The notes under the pieces are model-generated. The model had not been told where the DNA came from. It made no database searches and saw nothing but the letters and a program-made list of their open reading frames with translations. The translations under genes were made by a program, and so were the position numbers. From JBCDKH01 sp964388485 (GTDB lineage Bacteria > Planctomycetota > Phycisphaerae > Tepidisphaerales > Tepidisphaeraceae), in assembly GCA_964388485.1 (NCBI GenBank), contig CAYMAS010000020.1, positions 1 through 58,340 on the forward strand: DNA of 58,340 nt, given 5' to 3'. Shown here one piece after another: positions 26,101-33,724 of the stretch (its first letter is position 1; every line of letters starts with the position of its first letter).

Positions 26101-26737
26101 GCCGACGCAAGTTCTCCATCGTCCGCTCGAGACGGCGGTCCGCCTCGCGACGCTGCCCGCGGAACCTGCCGACGCCCGCCGCTTCCTCGAACAGCAGCCG
26201 ACGTTCGGCCGGATCGGCTTCGAGCATTCGCGCGACCCGGCCCTGCTCGATGACGCAGTAGCTGCCGCCGCCGACGCCGGTGTCGACCAGCAGGTCGCGT
26301 ACGTCCTTGAGTCGGCTGCGTCGGCCGGCGATCTTGTAGTGGCTCGTGCCGTCGCGAAGCAGGACGCGGCTGACACTGACGGTGTCGAGATCGATCGCCA
26401 ACGGCCGCTCGCCGTCGGCGGGTCGTGGGTTATCGAACGTCAGCGTGACCTCGGCACTGTTGGCGGCGGGGCGGGCGTCGGAGCCGTTGAAGATGACATC
26501 CTGCATCGACCCGCCACGCAGTGTCTTGGCCGATTGCTCGCCGAGGACCCACTTGACCGCGTCAACGACGTTGCTCTTGCCGCAGCCGTTGGGCCCGACG
26601 ATGCCGGTGACGGGGCGATCGAAGGTGAAGTCCGTGGCGTCGGCGAAGCTCTTGAAGCCGCTGACGCTGAGCTTCGACAGCCGCAATTGACCGACGGTCT
26701 GGACACGTTCGAGAATGGGCGGCTCCGCCAACGTCAT
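23174..26737 (-). CDS. smc: Chromosome segregation ATPase SMC
   Basis: Condensin-like ATPase that organises and segregates the chromosome. Full length at 1,187 residues. The N-terminal head carries Walker A (GPNGCGKSNVVD, about 48-59). Long coiled-coil arms rich in A/E/R/D run from about 170 to 500 and 680 to 1020, with a hinge at about 515-650 (VEWSTAVEAALADRLTDVVV). The C-terminal head has signature LSGGEKSMIS (from 1085) and Walker B FCMLDEVDAALDEAN. The ATG at 26737 puts GFKSFAD in its usual N-terminal position. The 3' ends of smc and the PEP-CTERM gene overlap by 8 bp, tail to tail. Confidence 0.96.
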   Translation of the reverse strand: MTLAEPPILERVQTVGQLRLSKLSVSGFKSFADATDFTFDRPVTGIVGPNGCGKSNVVDAVKWVLGEQSAKTLRGGSMQDVIFNGSDARPAANSAEVTLTFDNPRPADGERPLAIDLDTVSVSRVLLRDGTSHYKIAGRRSRLKDVRDLLVDTGVGGGSYCVIEQGRVARMLEADPAERRLLFEEAAGVGRFRGQRREADRRLERTMENLRRLDDVTAEVERQLRATRQAAGRARTYAELTERVADVRLRLARHRYRMFAASSEAAEAKRREATEALEQAEAHARHVAAEAEAATAQAEAAESRRRDIEMEQLRRHTELSRAKDAAELAKERHADAVVRLDAAAAERDRLAEELAALPTDDTVPGEDEARLAVEAAERKRADAAAVVSEKRQASDVVRKRLSEQSAAQAAASTRLMRAERDADAAAVRLSSIEDQLQQVEQAARVTEAAVADLGEQADDDVEKLRAEATQARERSDEAARRLAEIEAGVADARREVNELRERRAALGAHRDALAKDVAAEAEAGSGLATTRQHVDIVGTVSSLLDVPVEWSTAVEAALADRLTDVVVQTRPMDLTWTTDLKEAVRLLPRTSCSSSRGWTTQCSEGATAAVAVVRSSTEGLVDALLCDVLLVDELPREASATHSLATRDGRVLWPDGTLRVGPTLRTTLSRRAELDGVEADVRANQAQLDDATRRLEAAREQQDEAATLLANAGATATEAATHLRDAERDADTRQRERDRVVSEAANTKQRLERLRHERDELADGQAIARATVAESTREQAAADEVVDALSRKVADADRQLSEASTAASDGRLQHARAEAHLHALLTAAEQSRERRLTTAARADAAAQAVMELGGLVDRLDNEVAQADQALAATEARADASGDLQEATQQAADAKQQRLAAHERHQSADRDVATKRAELSEVERDATAASIRLETHVMRCRDEMQLNIPDLQTQGDDLLVDEKASEAELADLQGRLSRLGGVNPKAAEELEALEERREEIEREARDVRTAVADLRRMIEELDHERDERFTATFEKVREEFNGLFRRLFGGGKAELSLREIEDSAEPPGVEVVARPPGKKPVTMSQLSGGEKSMISVALLMSLFRSRPGPFCMLDEVDAALDEANTKRFCSLLDDFIGETQFIIVTHSKPTMKAADVLYGVTMPQPGVSRRVEVRFDQVGANSEIAVVN

Positions 26738-26843
26738 CGGTCGAGCCCAACATACGTAGATCTGAGAGAATTTGCTCGACCTGGGTCATGTGACACCAGC
26801 CGAGGATTCATGGTCCGCGGCTCCCGAAGATGAGGAGAGGCGA

Positions 26844-28709
26844 TCACTCCGACCGTGCCGTCTGCGGGCGGGCGAGGCCGGGGACGATGGGGGCGACGTC
26901 GCGTCTCCGTTCAAGCCACGGATCTTCGAGTCGCACGACGGCCGTCTCTTCGCCTTCAAGTCCGGCGACGATGAATTGCTCATCGCCGAGCATCTTGAGG
27001 ACCGCGACGACGTCGCCGTAGCTCAAATTGATGGCTTTTCTGCCACCAGGCCTTTCGCCGCCGAGGCGGAGCAGGACGTCGCTCAAGAGCGGCATGACTT
27101 CGGCCTCGGTAAAGCCGCCGGGGCGAGAGTCGTTGTCGGCCGGGGCGTTCTCGCGTTGGAACAAGGTGACGAGGTCGTCTTCGCTCTGGCGGGCGATGCT
27201 CAGGCGTCGATCGAAAGCGAAGGCCAGCATCGGCGCATCGAGCCGGGGCACCCGCGGCAGCGACCGGATGCCGCCAATGACGGCGATGGTCGGCCGGCCG
27301 CTGCGGGTCGCGTAGATGATCGGCCTGCCGTCGCCGGGCGTCAGGTGGAGGACGAAGTTGTCGTTGACGAATTGCTCCTCGATGCCGGTCCGGCCGAAGC
27401 CGAGCTGCGTGAGCGACTTGTACGCGGCAATGCGGACCTGATCATTGCCGGCTTGGCTGGCGTTGAGGAGGTTCCGGCAGGTGCGACGAACGGCCACGGT
27501 CGACGACAACTCGCCGAACGTGCGGGCGGCCTGAACGTTGAACGGGTTCGTCGCATCACCGGCAATCTGCGCCAGGACCTGGATGGCACCCGAGTGCTTG
27601 AGTTGTGCCGCGGCTCGGGCGGCCTGAAACTGAACGCCCGGATCCTCGTCCAGCAACAACTGCGACAGCGATGGTAACGCGCCGGGACCCAGACCCTGCC
27701 ACGCGAGGCCGATGCTGTCGAGCGCTTCGGGATCGCCCGCGGCATCACGGGCGGCTTGCGTCAGCACCTCGACCTGCCGCTCGACGAACGGGGCGTCGTT
27801 GCGGAGATACAGGTGCGTCGCGACGCCGAGAAAGTGCTGCCACGCATCGCCGCCGCGGTTGGCCCACTCGCGGCTTCGCGGCAAGCGAAGCTCGATGAGG
27901 GCCTCGTCCCGTGCCCGCGCCACGCCGCCGACACGCTCGAAGTGAAAATTGATCCGCTCCTCGATCACTCGGGCCATCCGCGGATCGGGCGAGCGGAGCC
28001 GCAGGATGATCGGCCGGTCGACTTGCGAAACCCCGCCGTGCGGAATCACAGCCCGCCGCAGGTCCGCGACGGCGTTCGGCTGACCGGCGACTTCATCGGG
28101 ACCGAGCAGCGTCGGCACCGGATTGAGCATCAAAGGCCCGCGGGCGGTGCCGACCTGGTTGACCTGCTCGCCCGGGTTGCGGGCGTCGATCTGGCCCTGG
28201 TAAAGCTCCGTCAGCCACAGCTTGCCGCGGGCGAGGCTGGGCGTTGTGTTGGACTCCAGTGCGGTGACGGCGACGTCGATGCGTTGCCCTTTGCGAGCGG
28301 CTGGCGGGATATAGCCCTCGACGCGGACGACGGTCGTCCGCGGATCGCTCAAGAGGGCGGTCGGCGTGAGTTGGCCTAGTTGGCCTCCGGTGCGCGGTGA
28401 CGCGATGCCCAAACGTGCGGCGTTGGACAGGATGCGTTCACGAATCGACCGCGGGATGCCATCGTCGCGGCCGGTGTTCTCGAGGTTGACGACGACGCCG
28501 TAGCCGCTGATGACCTGCGGCGTGGTGCCGAAGACGGTGACGTATTCGAGCAGCGTGCCCTGCAAGTGCTCCGGCAACTCGGCCGGGGGCATGACGTCGT
28601 ACCGCGCCTCGGGCAGCGGGGCGTCGACGCGACGCTGGCAGCCCCAGCCGACGATCGTCGCGGCCAGACTCAGGCTCAGTAACAGCGTCACCGGTCGCGT
28701 CAGTCGCAT
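26844..28709 (-). CDS. Lipoprotein with FlgI-like (P-ring) domain and HEAT-like repeats
   Basis: 621 residues. The N terminus is a lipoprotein signal (ATIVGWGC, lipid Cys24). Residues about 45-270 read like the flagellar P-ring protein FlgI: VFGTTPQVISGYGVVVNLEN, IDVAVTALESNTTPSLARG, NPVPTLLGPDEVAG and a INFHFE strand. The remainder holds HEAT-like helical pairs (LLLDEDPGVQFQAARAAAQL, RIAAYKSLTQLG) and a final variable domain with ATRSGRPTIAVIGG. FlgI itself is about 350 residues, is not lipidated and lacks repeats, and no flagellar genes are nearby. I read it as a P-ring-derived outer-membrane ring or pore component of unknown system. Confidence 0.7.
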   Translation of the reverse strand: MRLTRPVTLLLSLSLAATIVGWGCQRRVDAPLPEARYDVMPPAELPEHLQGTLLEYVTVFGTTPQVISGYGVVVNLENTGRDDGIPRSIRERILSNAARLGIASPRTGGQLGQLTPTALLSDPRTTVVRVEGYIPPAARKGQRIDVAVTALESNTTPSLARGKLWLTELYQGQIDARNPGEQVNQVGTARGPLMLNPVPTLLGPDEVAGQPNAVADLRRAVIPHGGVSQVDRPIILRLRSPDPRMARVIEERINFHFERVGGVARARDEALIELRLPRSREWANRGGDAWQHFLGVATHLYLRNDAPFVERQVEVLTQAARDAAGDPEALDSIGLAWQGLGPGALPSLSQLLLDEDPGVQFQAARAAAQLKHSGAIQVLAQIAGDATNPFNVQAARTFGELSSTVAVRRTCRNLLNASQAGNDQVRIAAYKSLTQLGFGRTGIEEQFVNDNFVLHLTPGDGRPIIYATRSGRPTIAVIGGIRSLPRVPRLDAPMLAFAFDRRLSIARQSEDDLVTLFQRENAPADNDSRPGGFTEAEVMPLLSDVLLRLGGERPGGRKAINLSYGDVVAVLKMLGDEQFIVAGLEGEETAVVRLEDPWLERRRDVAPIVPGLARPQTARSE

Positions 28710-28761
28710 GAAGTCTCCGCAGCAGGATGGAGGAACAGATCCGGCGTCGTAGGCCGTCAGG

Positions 28762-29766
28762 TCAGGCGTTGGAAGCCATCTTGCCGCCCACGAAGCCGAC
28801 GATCAGGCCGATGATCGGCAGACCCACGAGGACGCCCATGGTCGTGCCGAGGTTGATGCCTTCGGGCGTCGTGAGGAACGCCAGCGGACCGGGATCGGCA
28901 CCGAGGACGCTGAGCGTCAAGGCCATCAGGCCGATCAGCACGGCCGCGGCCGCACCGCCGGCGAGGCCGCCGAAGATGGGGGCGGTCGGGTCGGCGACTT
29001 CGTAGGTGGTGCCGACCGGACGCGTGCCGATCGGAGCGGCGGAGGTGTCGATGCCGACCTCTTCCGTACCCGCCACCGTGCCGCCGGCGACGGAGGATTC
29101 GGGCATAATCTCGTCGAACGTTTCGGCACCGAAGCTGGTGTCGTCCGGCTCCTGCGTCAAATCGAGCAGGCCCGAGCCGCTGCCGATGCCTTCGAGGGCA
29201 ACCTGATCGCCGCTGCCGCCGATGTCGGTCTGGGCACTGGGATCGACTTCGTCGTCCTCGAAGATCGTGATGCCGCTCTGGCTCGCGCCGGCGGCCGTGC
29301 CGCCCATGGCGTCCATGCCCACGCCGGTGTCGATGACGGCGAACTCGCCCGTCTCATCGCCCGCCATGAGCGGAGCCCCGCTGCTGCCGGGGACGCGGCT
29401 CTGGCCCGACGACGAACTGCCGGCGGCACTGTCGGTGCTGGAATCGGCCAATCCGAGGCCGCCCATCGACTCGCCGACGGAGACGTCGCTGGAGGTCGAG
29501 TCGTCCAGCGAGATGCCCATCGAGTCGCCCGCGCCGACGGAGTCGGTGCTGGAGTCGGCCAGGCCGATCGGTCCGCCGCTGTCGGCCGCGGACAACCCGC
29601 CGGCGCCTTCGCCTTGGAGCTTTTCGATCTGCGAGCCCTTGTACATCAGGTTCGGCCCGTCGCGGTACTCGGTGAGCCGGCCGTCATCGACGAGGCCCTT
29701 GATGCCGTCGTCGTCGGTCTGCAGAGCTTCCTGGGCTTCTTCGTGGGTGTAGAACGCCTTGGCCAT
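28762..29766 (-). CDS. Putative HTH protein with acidic linker and two C-terminal membrane helices
   Basis: 334 residues from the ATG at 29766; the longer frame runs through tandem repeats and is rejected. Residues 1-55 (AKAFYTHEEAQEALQTDDDG, then GLVDDGRLTEYRDG) look like an excisionase/MerR-type winged helix, in which each helix is followed by a short wing. A low-complexity linker rich in S/G/D follows, with repeated LADSSTDS units (about 75-135). The last 75 residues contain two hydrophobic helices (AAAAVLIGLMALTLSVLG and GVLVGLPIIGLIVGFVGG). A DNA- or protein-binding head tethered to the membrane is plausible but unproven. Confidence 0.65.
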   Translation of the reverse strand: MAKAFYTHEEAQEALQTDDDGIKGLVDDGRLTEYRDGPNLMYKGSQIEKLQGEGAGGLSAADSGGPIGLADSSTDSVGAGDSMGISLDDSTSSDVSVGESMGGLGLADSSTDSAAGSSSSGQSRVPGSSGAPLMAGDETGEFAVIDTGVGMDAMGGTAAGASQSGITIFEDDEVDPSAQTDIGGSGDQVALEGIGSGSGLLDLTQEPDDTSFGAETFDEIMPESSVAGGTVAGTEEVGIDTSAAPIGTRPVGTTYEVADPTAPIFGGLAGGAAAAVLIGLMALTLSVLGADPGPLAFLTTPEGINLGTTMGVLVGLPIIGLIVGFVGGKMASNA

Positions 29767-29830
29767 AGTGGAGCGGGTCGAAGGTTGCGTCGGGTTGATG
29801 GCCGGCGACGGCGTCGCTCGGCAGGCGGCT

Positions 29831-29871
29831 ATAGGCAGCCGCAGGTGGCTGATAGGCAGCCGAAGGTGGCC
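29831..29871. repeat. Two-copy tandem repeat upstream of the HTH/membrane protein gene
   Basis: ATAGGCAGCCGCAGGTGGCT (29831) and ATAGGCAGCCGAAGGTGGCC (29852), a 21-base period with two mismatches. The same gene's start lies 65 bp further on in its direction of transcription, so they could be binding sites or simply a short duplication. Confidence 0.7.
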
Positions 29872-29976
29872 TGAATGGCCTAGGTGGGGTTCCAAATGGT
29901 CGCAGAATCGTTCATGACTGTCAAAGCCTCAGACGGCTCGGGCGATGCGTGACCACCTTATTGGCCGTCGGGATGG

Positions 29977-30396
29977 TCATTCGCCGTCGAGTTCGTCCGG
30001 CACCGGCATGCCGCGGCGTCGCTGACGCTCCTGACGGGCTTCGCGTTCGAGCTCCACGAGCCGCTCGATCTCCGCGGGCGGCGGGAACGTGTTGAAATCG
30101 GTGATCGATCGATCCGCCCCAACGTCCCGCGCCGCCAGGAACTGCAGCCGGTTGCCGCCCGCGTCATAGCGATAGACCATCATCGTGCCGCGGTCCGTAT
30201 CGAGCAGGTAGACGCCCCAGGCATTCGTCGCCAACTGCCCCGGCATCAGATAAACGCCGCCCCCTCCGGCCACCGCGGGAAACTGCGCCGACGCCGCCGG
30301 CAGGAACGGCGCAGGCCGCATCGCGATGTACGTCAACGCTGCACCCAATGCTCCGGCCAGCAGCAACGTCGGCCCGTTCGCGATGATTCGCCTCAT
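29977..30396 (-). CDS. Conserved planctomycete membrane-anchored hypothetical
   Basis: About 139 residues from the ATG at 30396. One N-terminal helix or uncleaved signal (LLLAGALGAALTYIAM), then a small exported domain with WGVYLLDTDRGTMMVYRYD and LQFLAARDVGADRSITDFNT, and a charged C-terminal helix. I recognise the pattern (DTDxxT...VYxYD...LxAARxxxxDR.LxxFN) from many planctomycete genomes but know of no assigned function. It starts 8 bp after the DHH phosphoesterase gene, so the two are probably one operon. Confidence 0.7.
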   Translation of the reverse strand: MRRIIANGPTLLLAGALGAALTYIAMRPAPFLPAASAQFPAVAGGGGVYLMPGQLATNAWGVYLLDTDRGTMMVYRYDAGGNRLQFLAARDVGADRSITDFNTFPPPAEIERLVELEREARQERQRRRGMPVPDELDGE

Positions 30397-30404
30397 CGTC
30401 AACG

Positions 30405-31577
30405 CTACGCGTCGCCCGTCGACGGCAACGGCGGGGGCCCGGCGATGTCGTGGCAGTCCATCGACAAGAGCTTTTGCCCCCGCGACTCCGGCGGCAGTCG
30501 CAACGCCCGCAGGATCCGCCGCCGAAGCTTGCGACGCGTGCGGGTGATCTCCGTCTTGGAGCCGTTGTCGAGCGTCACATAGCCGCCGGCCTTGGTCCGA
30601 TGGCCGCCGCCTTCGCCAAAATCAGCCATGGCCTTGCGGAGCACTTCGCCCGCCGAGAGATCCAAGCTGCCGGCGCGGAGGCTCACGACGAGTCGTTCGT
30701 GATGACCCTTGCCGTCGTCGCCGTACAGGCCGGTAACGCAGGCGTAGTCGGCTCCGTCGAACCGCAGCAAGAAGTCCGCCATGACCGCCGGCTTCTCGAG
30801 GTAGCGAATCTCGCCGAGGTGAGCAAAGAGCACGCGGTCGTACACCTTCGCCGCCGACAACGCGCGGGCGTAGCTGACGAAGTAGTGCCTCGGCAACTCG
30901 ACGTGCCGCATCTTGTAAAGCAGCCGAGTGTCTGCAGCGACCGTCAATGTGGAGAGAGCCGAATTGTCCAAATCACTCGGCTGCCCCGCGGCACCGGCAA
31001 GGTCGCTCTCGATCGCGTACAGCATCGTTGCCGCCAACGCCGGGCTCGGGTCGACGTCGAGTTCCATGAAGTAGCCGAAGACGATGCTGGTGGTCGACCC
31101 GACGTCGGTACGAATGTCGACGAACGGTGCCCGCGGCTTGCGACCACGGGCCCGGTGGTGGTCGACAATGACGTCCGCCGACTGGCTGGCCGACAAGGGG
31201 CACCCCGGAAACGACGGCTGGACGTCGACGAGGACGATGGCATCGAACGCTGAATCGGAATCCCAGGGCGAAAGCTGCAGATCTGCGTGGGCGGCGAACG
31301 ACGCGTTGAGCCCGTCCGCCGCGTTGCCGGCCATGGCCACCGTGATCTGTGGCGGTGCGTCGCTGTAAGGCAGCCGCTGCTCCAACAGGTGCCGCAACGC
31401 CGCCGCGGCCCCGAGGGCGTCAGGATCCGGATTCGCATGGCCGGTGATCAGGATGCGACGCTTGTTGGCCAGAGCGGCCAACAGTGCCTCAGCAGTCGGC
31501 CGACCGGCCTGACCTTTGGCCGTCTGCTTGGCCGACTCTTCGACGGCGTCGACGAGGTTGTCCACGAAGTCCGCCAA
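30405..31577 (-). CDS. DHH/DHHA1 phosphoesterase (oligoribonuclease/pAp phosphatase type)
   Basis: NrnA-like family: degrades very short RNAs and dephosphorylates 3'-phosphoadenosine 5'-phosphate. 390 residues. The metal-binding motifs are in order: HANPDPDALG (about 47-56), a VDVQ strand with Asp118, and DHH at about 139-141. The DHHA1 substrate motif is GEGGGHRTKAGG near the C terminus. The start is a TTG at 31577 or a GTG at 31565. The substrate range cannot be read from sequence; NrnA proteins often replace Orn in bacteria that lack it. Confidence 0.88.
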   Translation of the reverse strand: MADFVDNLVDAVEESAKQTAKGQAGRPTAEALLAALANKRRILITGHANPDPDALGAAAALRHLLEQRLPYSDAPPQITVAMAGNAADGLNASFAAHADLQLSPWDSDSAFDAIVLVDVQPSFPGCPLSASQSADVIVDHHRARGRKPRAPFVDIRTDVGSTTSIVFGYFMELDVDPSPALAATMLYAIESDLAGAAGQPSDLDNSALSTLTVAADTRLLYKMRHVELPRHYFVSYARALSAAKVYDRVLFAHLGEIRYLEKPAVMADFLLRFDGADYACVTGLYGDDGKGHHERLVVSLRAGSLDLSAGEVLRKAMADFGEGGGHRTKAGGYVTLDNGSKTEITRTRRKLRRRILRALRLPPESRGQKLLSMDCHDIAGPPPLPSTGDA

Positions 31578-31682
31578 GACCAGACGCTAGAACCGCGACC
31601 GCCGCAGCGTCCCGAAAAGGTTCAGGCTCAACATCAAGAAGGTTCAAGCTCTGGCACGAAGAAGTGCGAGCTATAAGGTGAC

Positions 31683-32075
31683 ATGCCTGAATCCACGGAA
31701 CAGCCCGCTCCCAAACTCGACAGCCGAGGCCTGCCGCCGGGCTACGACTTTGATGAGACGATGGAGGTGACGCCCCGCGACTATGCCGCCACGCGAGGCG
31801 GTCCGGACGAGCCGTTACTGATCGACTGTCGCACGGTCGAAGAACGACAAGAGCGTGTTATTGAACCCTCGACGTTCATACCTTTACAAGAACTGAACAC
31901 GAAGTACCAGGAGCAGCTTTCGGGCGAAGACCCTGATCGTCCCGTTGTCGTTTACTGCCGGTCCGGCCGACGTTCCTTGACAGCCGCCAACTTTCTCCGC
32001 TCGCGGGGCCATCGTTTTGTCCACAGCATGGCCGGCGGGATTCTGCTTTGGGAAGCCGATCCGGAAGTCGAGTGA
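31683..32075 (+). CDS. Rhodanese-like sulfurtransferase domain protein
   Basis: 130 residues, one rhodanese domain. LLIDCRTVEERQERVIEPS matches the N-terminal strand-helix, and the active loop is YCRSGRRSLTAA with the persulfide-carrying Cys92. The natural sulfur acceptor is unknown. It has no signal peptide, so it is probably cytoplasmic. A strong hairpin follows at 32116, between it and the converging HARE-HTH-like gene. Confidence 0.9.
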   Translation: MPESTEQPAPKLDSRGLPPGYDFDETMEVTPRDYAATRGGPDEPLLIDCRTVEERQERVIEPSTFIPLQELNTKYQEQLSGEDPDRPVVVYCRSGRRSLTAANFLRSRGHRFVHSMAGGILLWEADPEVE

Positions 32076-32115
32076 TCCATAGCGCTACCTCGCGCAACTG
32101 AGCTTTGACGAATAG

Positions 32116-32144
32116 GGCGGCGACTGCCAGTAGCAGTCGCCGCC
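32116..32144. terminator. Strong hairpin between convergent genes
   Basis: A perfect 12-base-pair stem, GGCGGCGACTGC against GCAGTCGCCGCC, with a five-base loop (CAGTA). It sits between two converging genes. Only TT and a broken pyrimidine stretch follow on the plus strand, so it is a weak intrinsic terminator or a 3'-end stabiliser usable from both sides. Confidence 0.65.
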
Positions 32145-32242
32145 TTCGCTCTTGAGCTACGGGCGCTCTGGTCGCCTGGTCCCGGCTATCTCCAGAAGGC
32201 GGAAGGTCGAACAACAAGCGAGCGAGAACTGTCGAAGCTCCT

Positions 32243-32638
32243 CTACCGGCCGAGCTTGTACTTGCCGCGGCTCTCCTGCTTGAAGCGCGGCTCCTTGATC
32301 AGCGTCTGGTTGACGATCCCGCGGAAGTTGGCGCTGGAGCTCTGGTAGCCGCTCTCTTCGACGGCCTCAGCGATTTCGCCGATCTTCATAGCTTTGCCGT
32401 TCTTCTTCAAAACCTCTGCGATGGCTTCAGGAAGCGACTTGTCGTTCCGCGGCCGCGACCCGACGCCTCCCGCACCTTTGCCTTCATCGAAGGCCTGCAG
32501 CTGGCGATCAAGGCGATCCAACTGACCTTGAAGCTTCTTTCGCTCCTTGACGAGCTTGCCACGTTCCGCTTTTTGTTCGCGGATCATGGCTTGAAGATCG
32601 GCGATCGAAGGCTGAGATTTGGGACGTCCGCGAGGCAT
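32243..32638 (-). CDS. Coiled-coil protein with HARE-HTH-like winged helix
   Basis: 131 residues from the ATG at 32638; the longer frame to 33004 overlaps gluQ and is rejected. It begins MPRGRPK, an AT-hook-like basic patch. A coiled coil follows (about 15-50, EQKAERGKLVKERKKLQGQL). The C-terminal 65 residues (SLPEAIAEVLKKNGKAMKIG onward, to GKYKLG) match the HARE-HTH/HB1-type winged helix that links DNA-modification readers and chromatin proteins. A DNA-binding, chromatin-like role is likely. It is divergent from gluQ. Confidence 0.7.
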   Translation of the reverse strand: MPRGRPKSQPSIADLQAMIREQKAERGKLVKERKKLQGQLDRLDRQLQAFDEGKGAGGVGSRPRNDKSLPEAIAEVLKKNGKAMKIGEIAEAVEESGYQSSSANFRGIVNQTLIKEPRFKQESRGKYKLGR

Positions 32639-32807
32639 AGTGGGATGATGAGGTAGGGGGAAGGTGAGCCGAAACCGGATGATGAAGTCGTTCTTTTGAC
32701 AATCCGGCCGAACAACGCCCACCCCGGCGGCCGCAGTGTAGGCAGCCTTTCTCCACTTGGTATACAAAAGCACTCGCTCGCAACAGTCCCTCCATAAGGT
32801 GATCGTA

Positions 32808-33716
32808 GTGCCAGGCGTTACGCGACTTGCTCCCTCTCCGACCGGCGCTCTGCACCTGGGGAACGCCCGGACGTTCCTGATCAACTGGGCCGTCGCGCGA
32901 CAGATGCATCTACGATTGCTGCTGCGAATTGATGATCTCGACGGGCCTCGCATCAAGCCCGGCGCGAGCGACGCGGTGAGACGAGACTTGCACTGGCTCG
33001 GCATCGAATGGGACGAGGAAGTTTCGCCCCAAACGGCACGCGTCGATTACTATGAAGCGGCGTTGCAACGGCTTTGCGACGGCGGCTACTGCTTTGACTG
33101 TGCTTGCTCCAGAAGCCAAGTCATCGAGAATTCGTCGGGCCAGTCCGACGACGGAGCCTGGATCTATGGCGGGCCCTGCGAGAGGCAGCCGCTGACAGCG
33201 GTCAAGCGATCTACGCGTCTTCGTGTCGGCGGCGATGTTCAGCTGTATCACTGGTCCGGCGACGAATCTAAGCAACCCGTTCATCGGCTCGGTGCCTTTC
33301 CGATCCATCAGGTGTCGACCGGCGTCTCTTATCAACTCGCTTCAGCCGTCGATGATCTTTCTCATCGCGTGACGCACATCGTTCGCGGCGAGGATCTGTT
33401 CGAAAGCTCAGTCCGCCAGACCTATCTGCGACAACTGCTCGCGGCGGAGGCGGAGCCGATTCGGCATCTGCACTTGCCGCTCGTGGTCGGCACCGATAAT
33501 CGGAAGCTGGCGAAGCGACACGGCGACACGCGGGTGGCGACGTGTCGGCAGCAGGGGTGGTCGGCGGGGCGGGTGCGGTCGCTCGTCGGCCAGTGGAGCG
33601 GCATCGAGCATGACGGCGATGAGCTGTCTGCCGACGATTGGCTTGATCGCTTCCGCCTCGACCGCGTGCCGAGGAGCAGCATCATCTTCAATCCGGCAGC
33701 GGTCGAGTTGTCGTAG
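32808..33716 (+). CDS. gluQ: Glutamyl-Q tRNA(Asp) synthetase
   Basis: A truncated GluRS paralogue that attaches glutamate to queuosine at position 34 of tRNA-Asp. About 302 residues, without an anticodon-binding domain, as expected. The HIGH-type motif is in RLAPSPTGALHLGNARTF; the KMSKS-like motif is KLAKRHGDTRV. The Cys pattern CFDCAC marks the zinc region, although the fourth ligand is unclear. The GTG at 32808 follows AAGGTG by a suitable distance; the frame is open from 32757. lpxK starts 8 bp downstream. Another queuosine gene, queF, lies at 45313. Confidence 0.9.
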   Translation: MPGVTRLAPSPTGALHLGNARTFLINWAVARQMHLRLLLRIDDLDGPRIKPGASDAVRRDLHWLGIEWDEEVSPQTARVDYYEAALQRLCDGGYCFDCACSRSQVIENSSGQSDDGAWIYGGPCERQPLTAVKRSTRLRVGGDVQLYHWSGDESKQPVHRLGAFPIHQVSTGVSYQLASAVDDLSHRVTHIVRGEDLFESSVRQTYLRQLLAAEAEPIRHLHLPLVVGTDNRKLAKRHGDTRVATCRQQGWSAGRVRSLVGQWSGIEHDGDELSADDWLDRFRLDRVPRSSIIFNPAAVELS

Positions 33717-33724
33717 TCTCGCTC

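Noticed and set aside
25328..26833. Plus-strand frame of 501 codons opposite smc
   Set aside because: Arg/Leu/Gly-rich mirror of the SMC coiled coil without domains.
32116..32144. Hairpin as a CRISPR repeat or family A copy
   Set aside because: Single copy, no spacer pattern and a different sequence; it fits a terminator between convergent genes.
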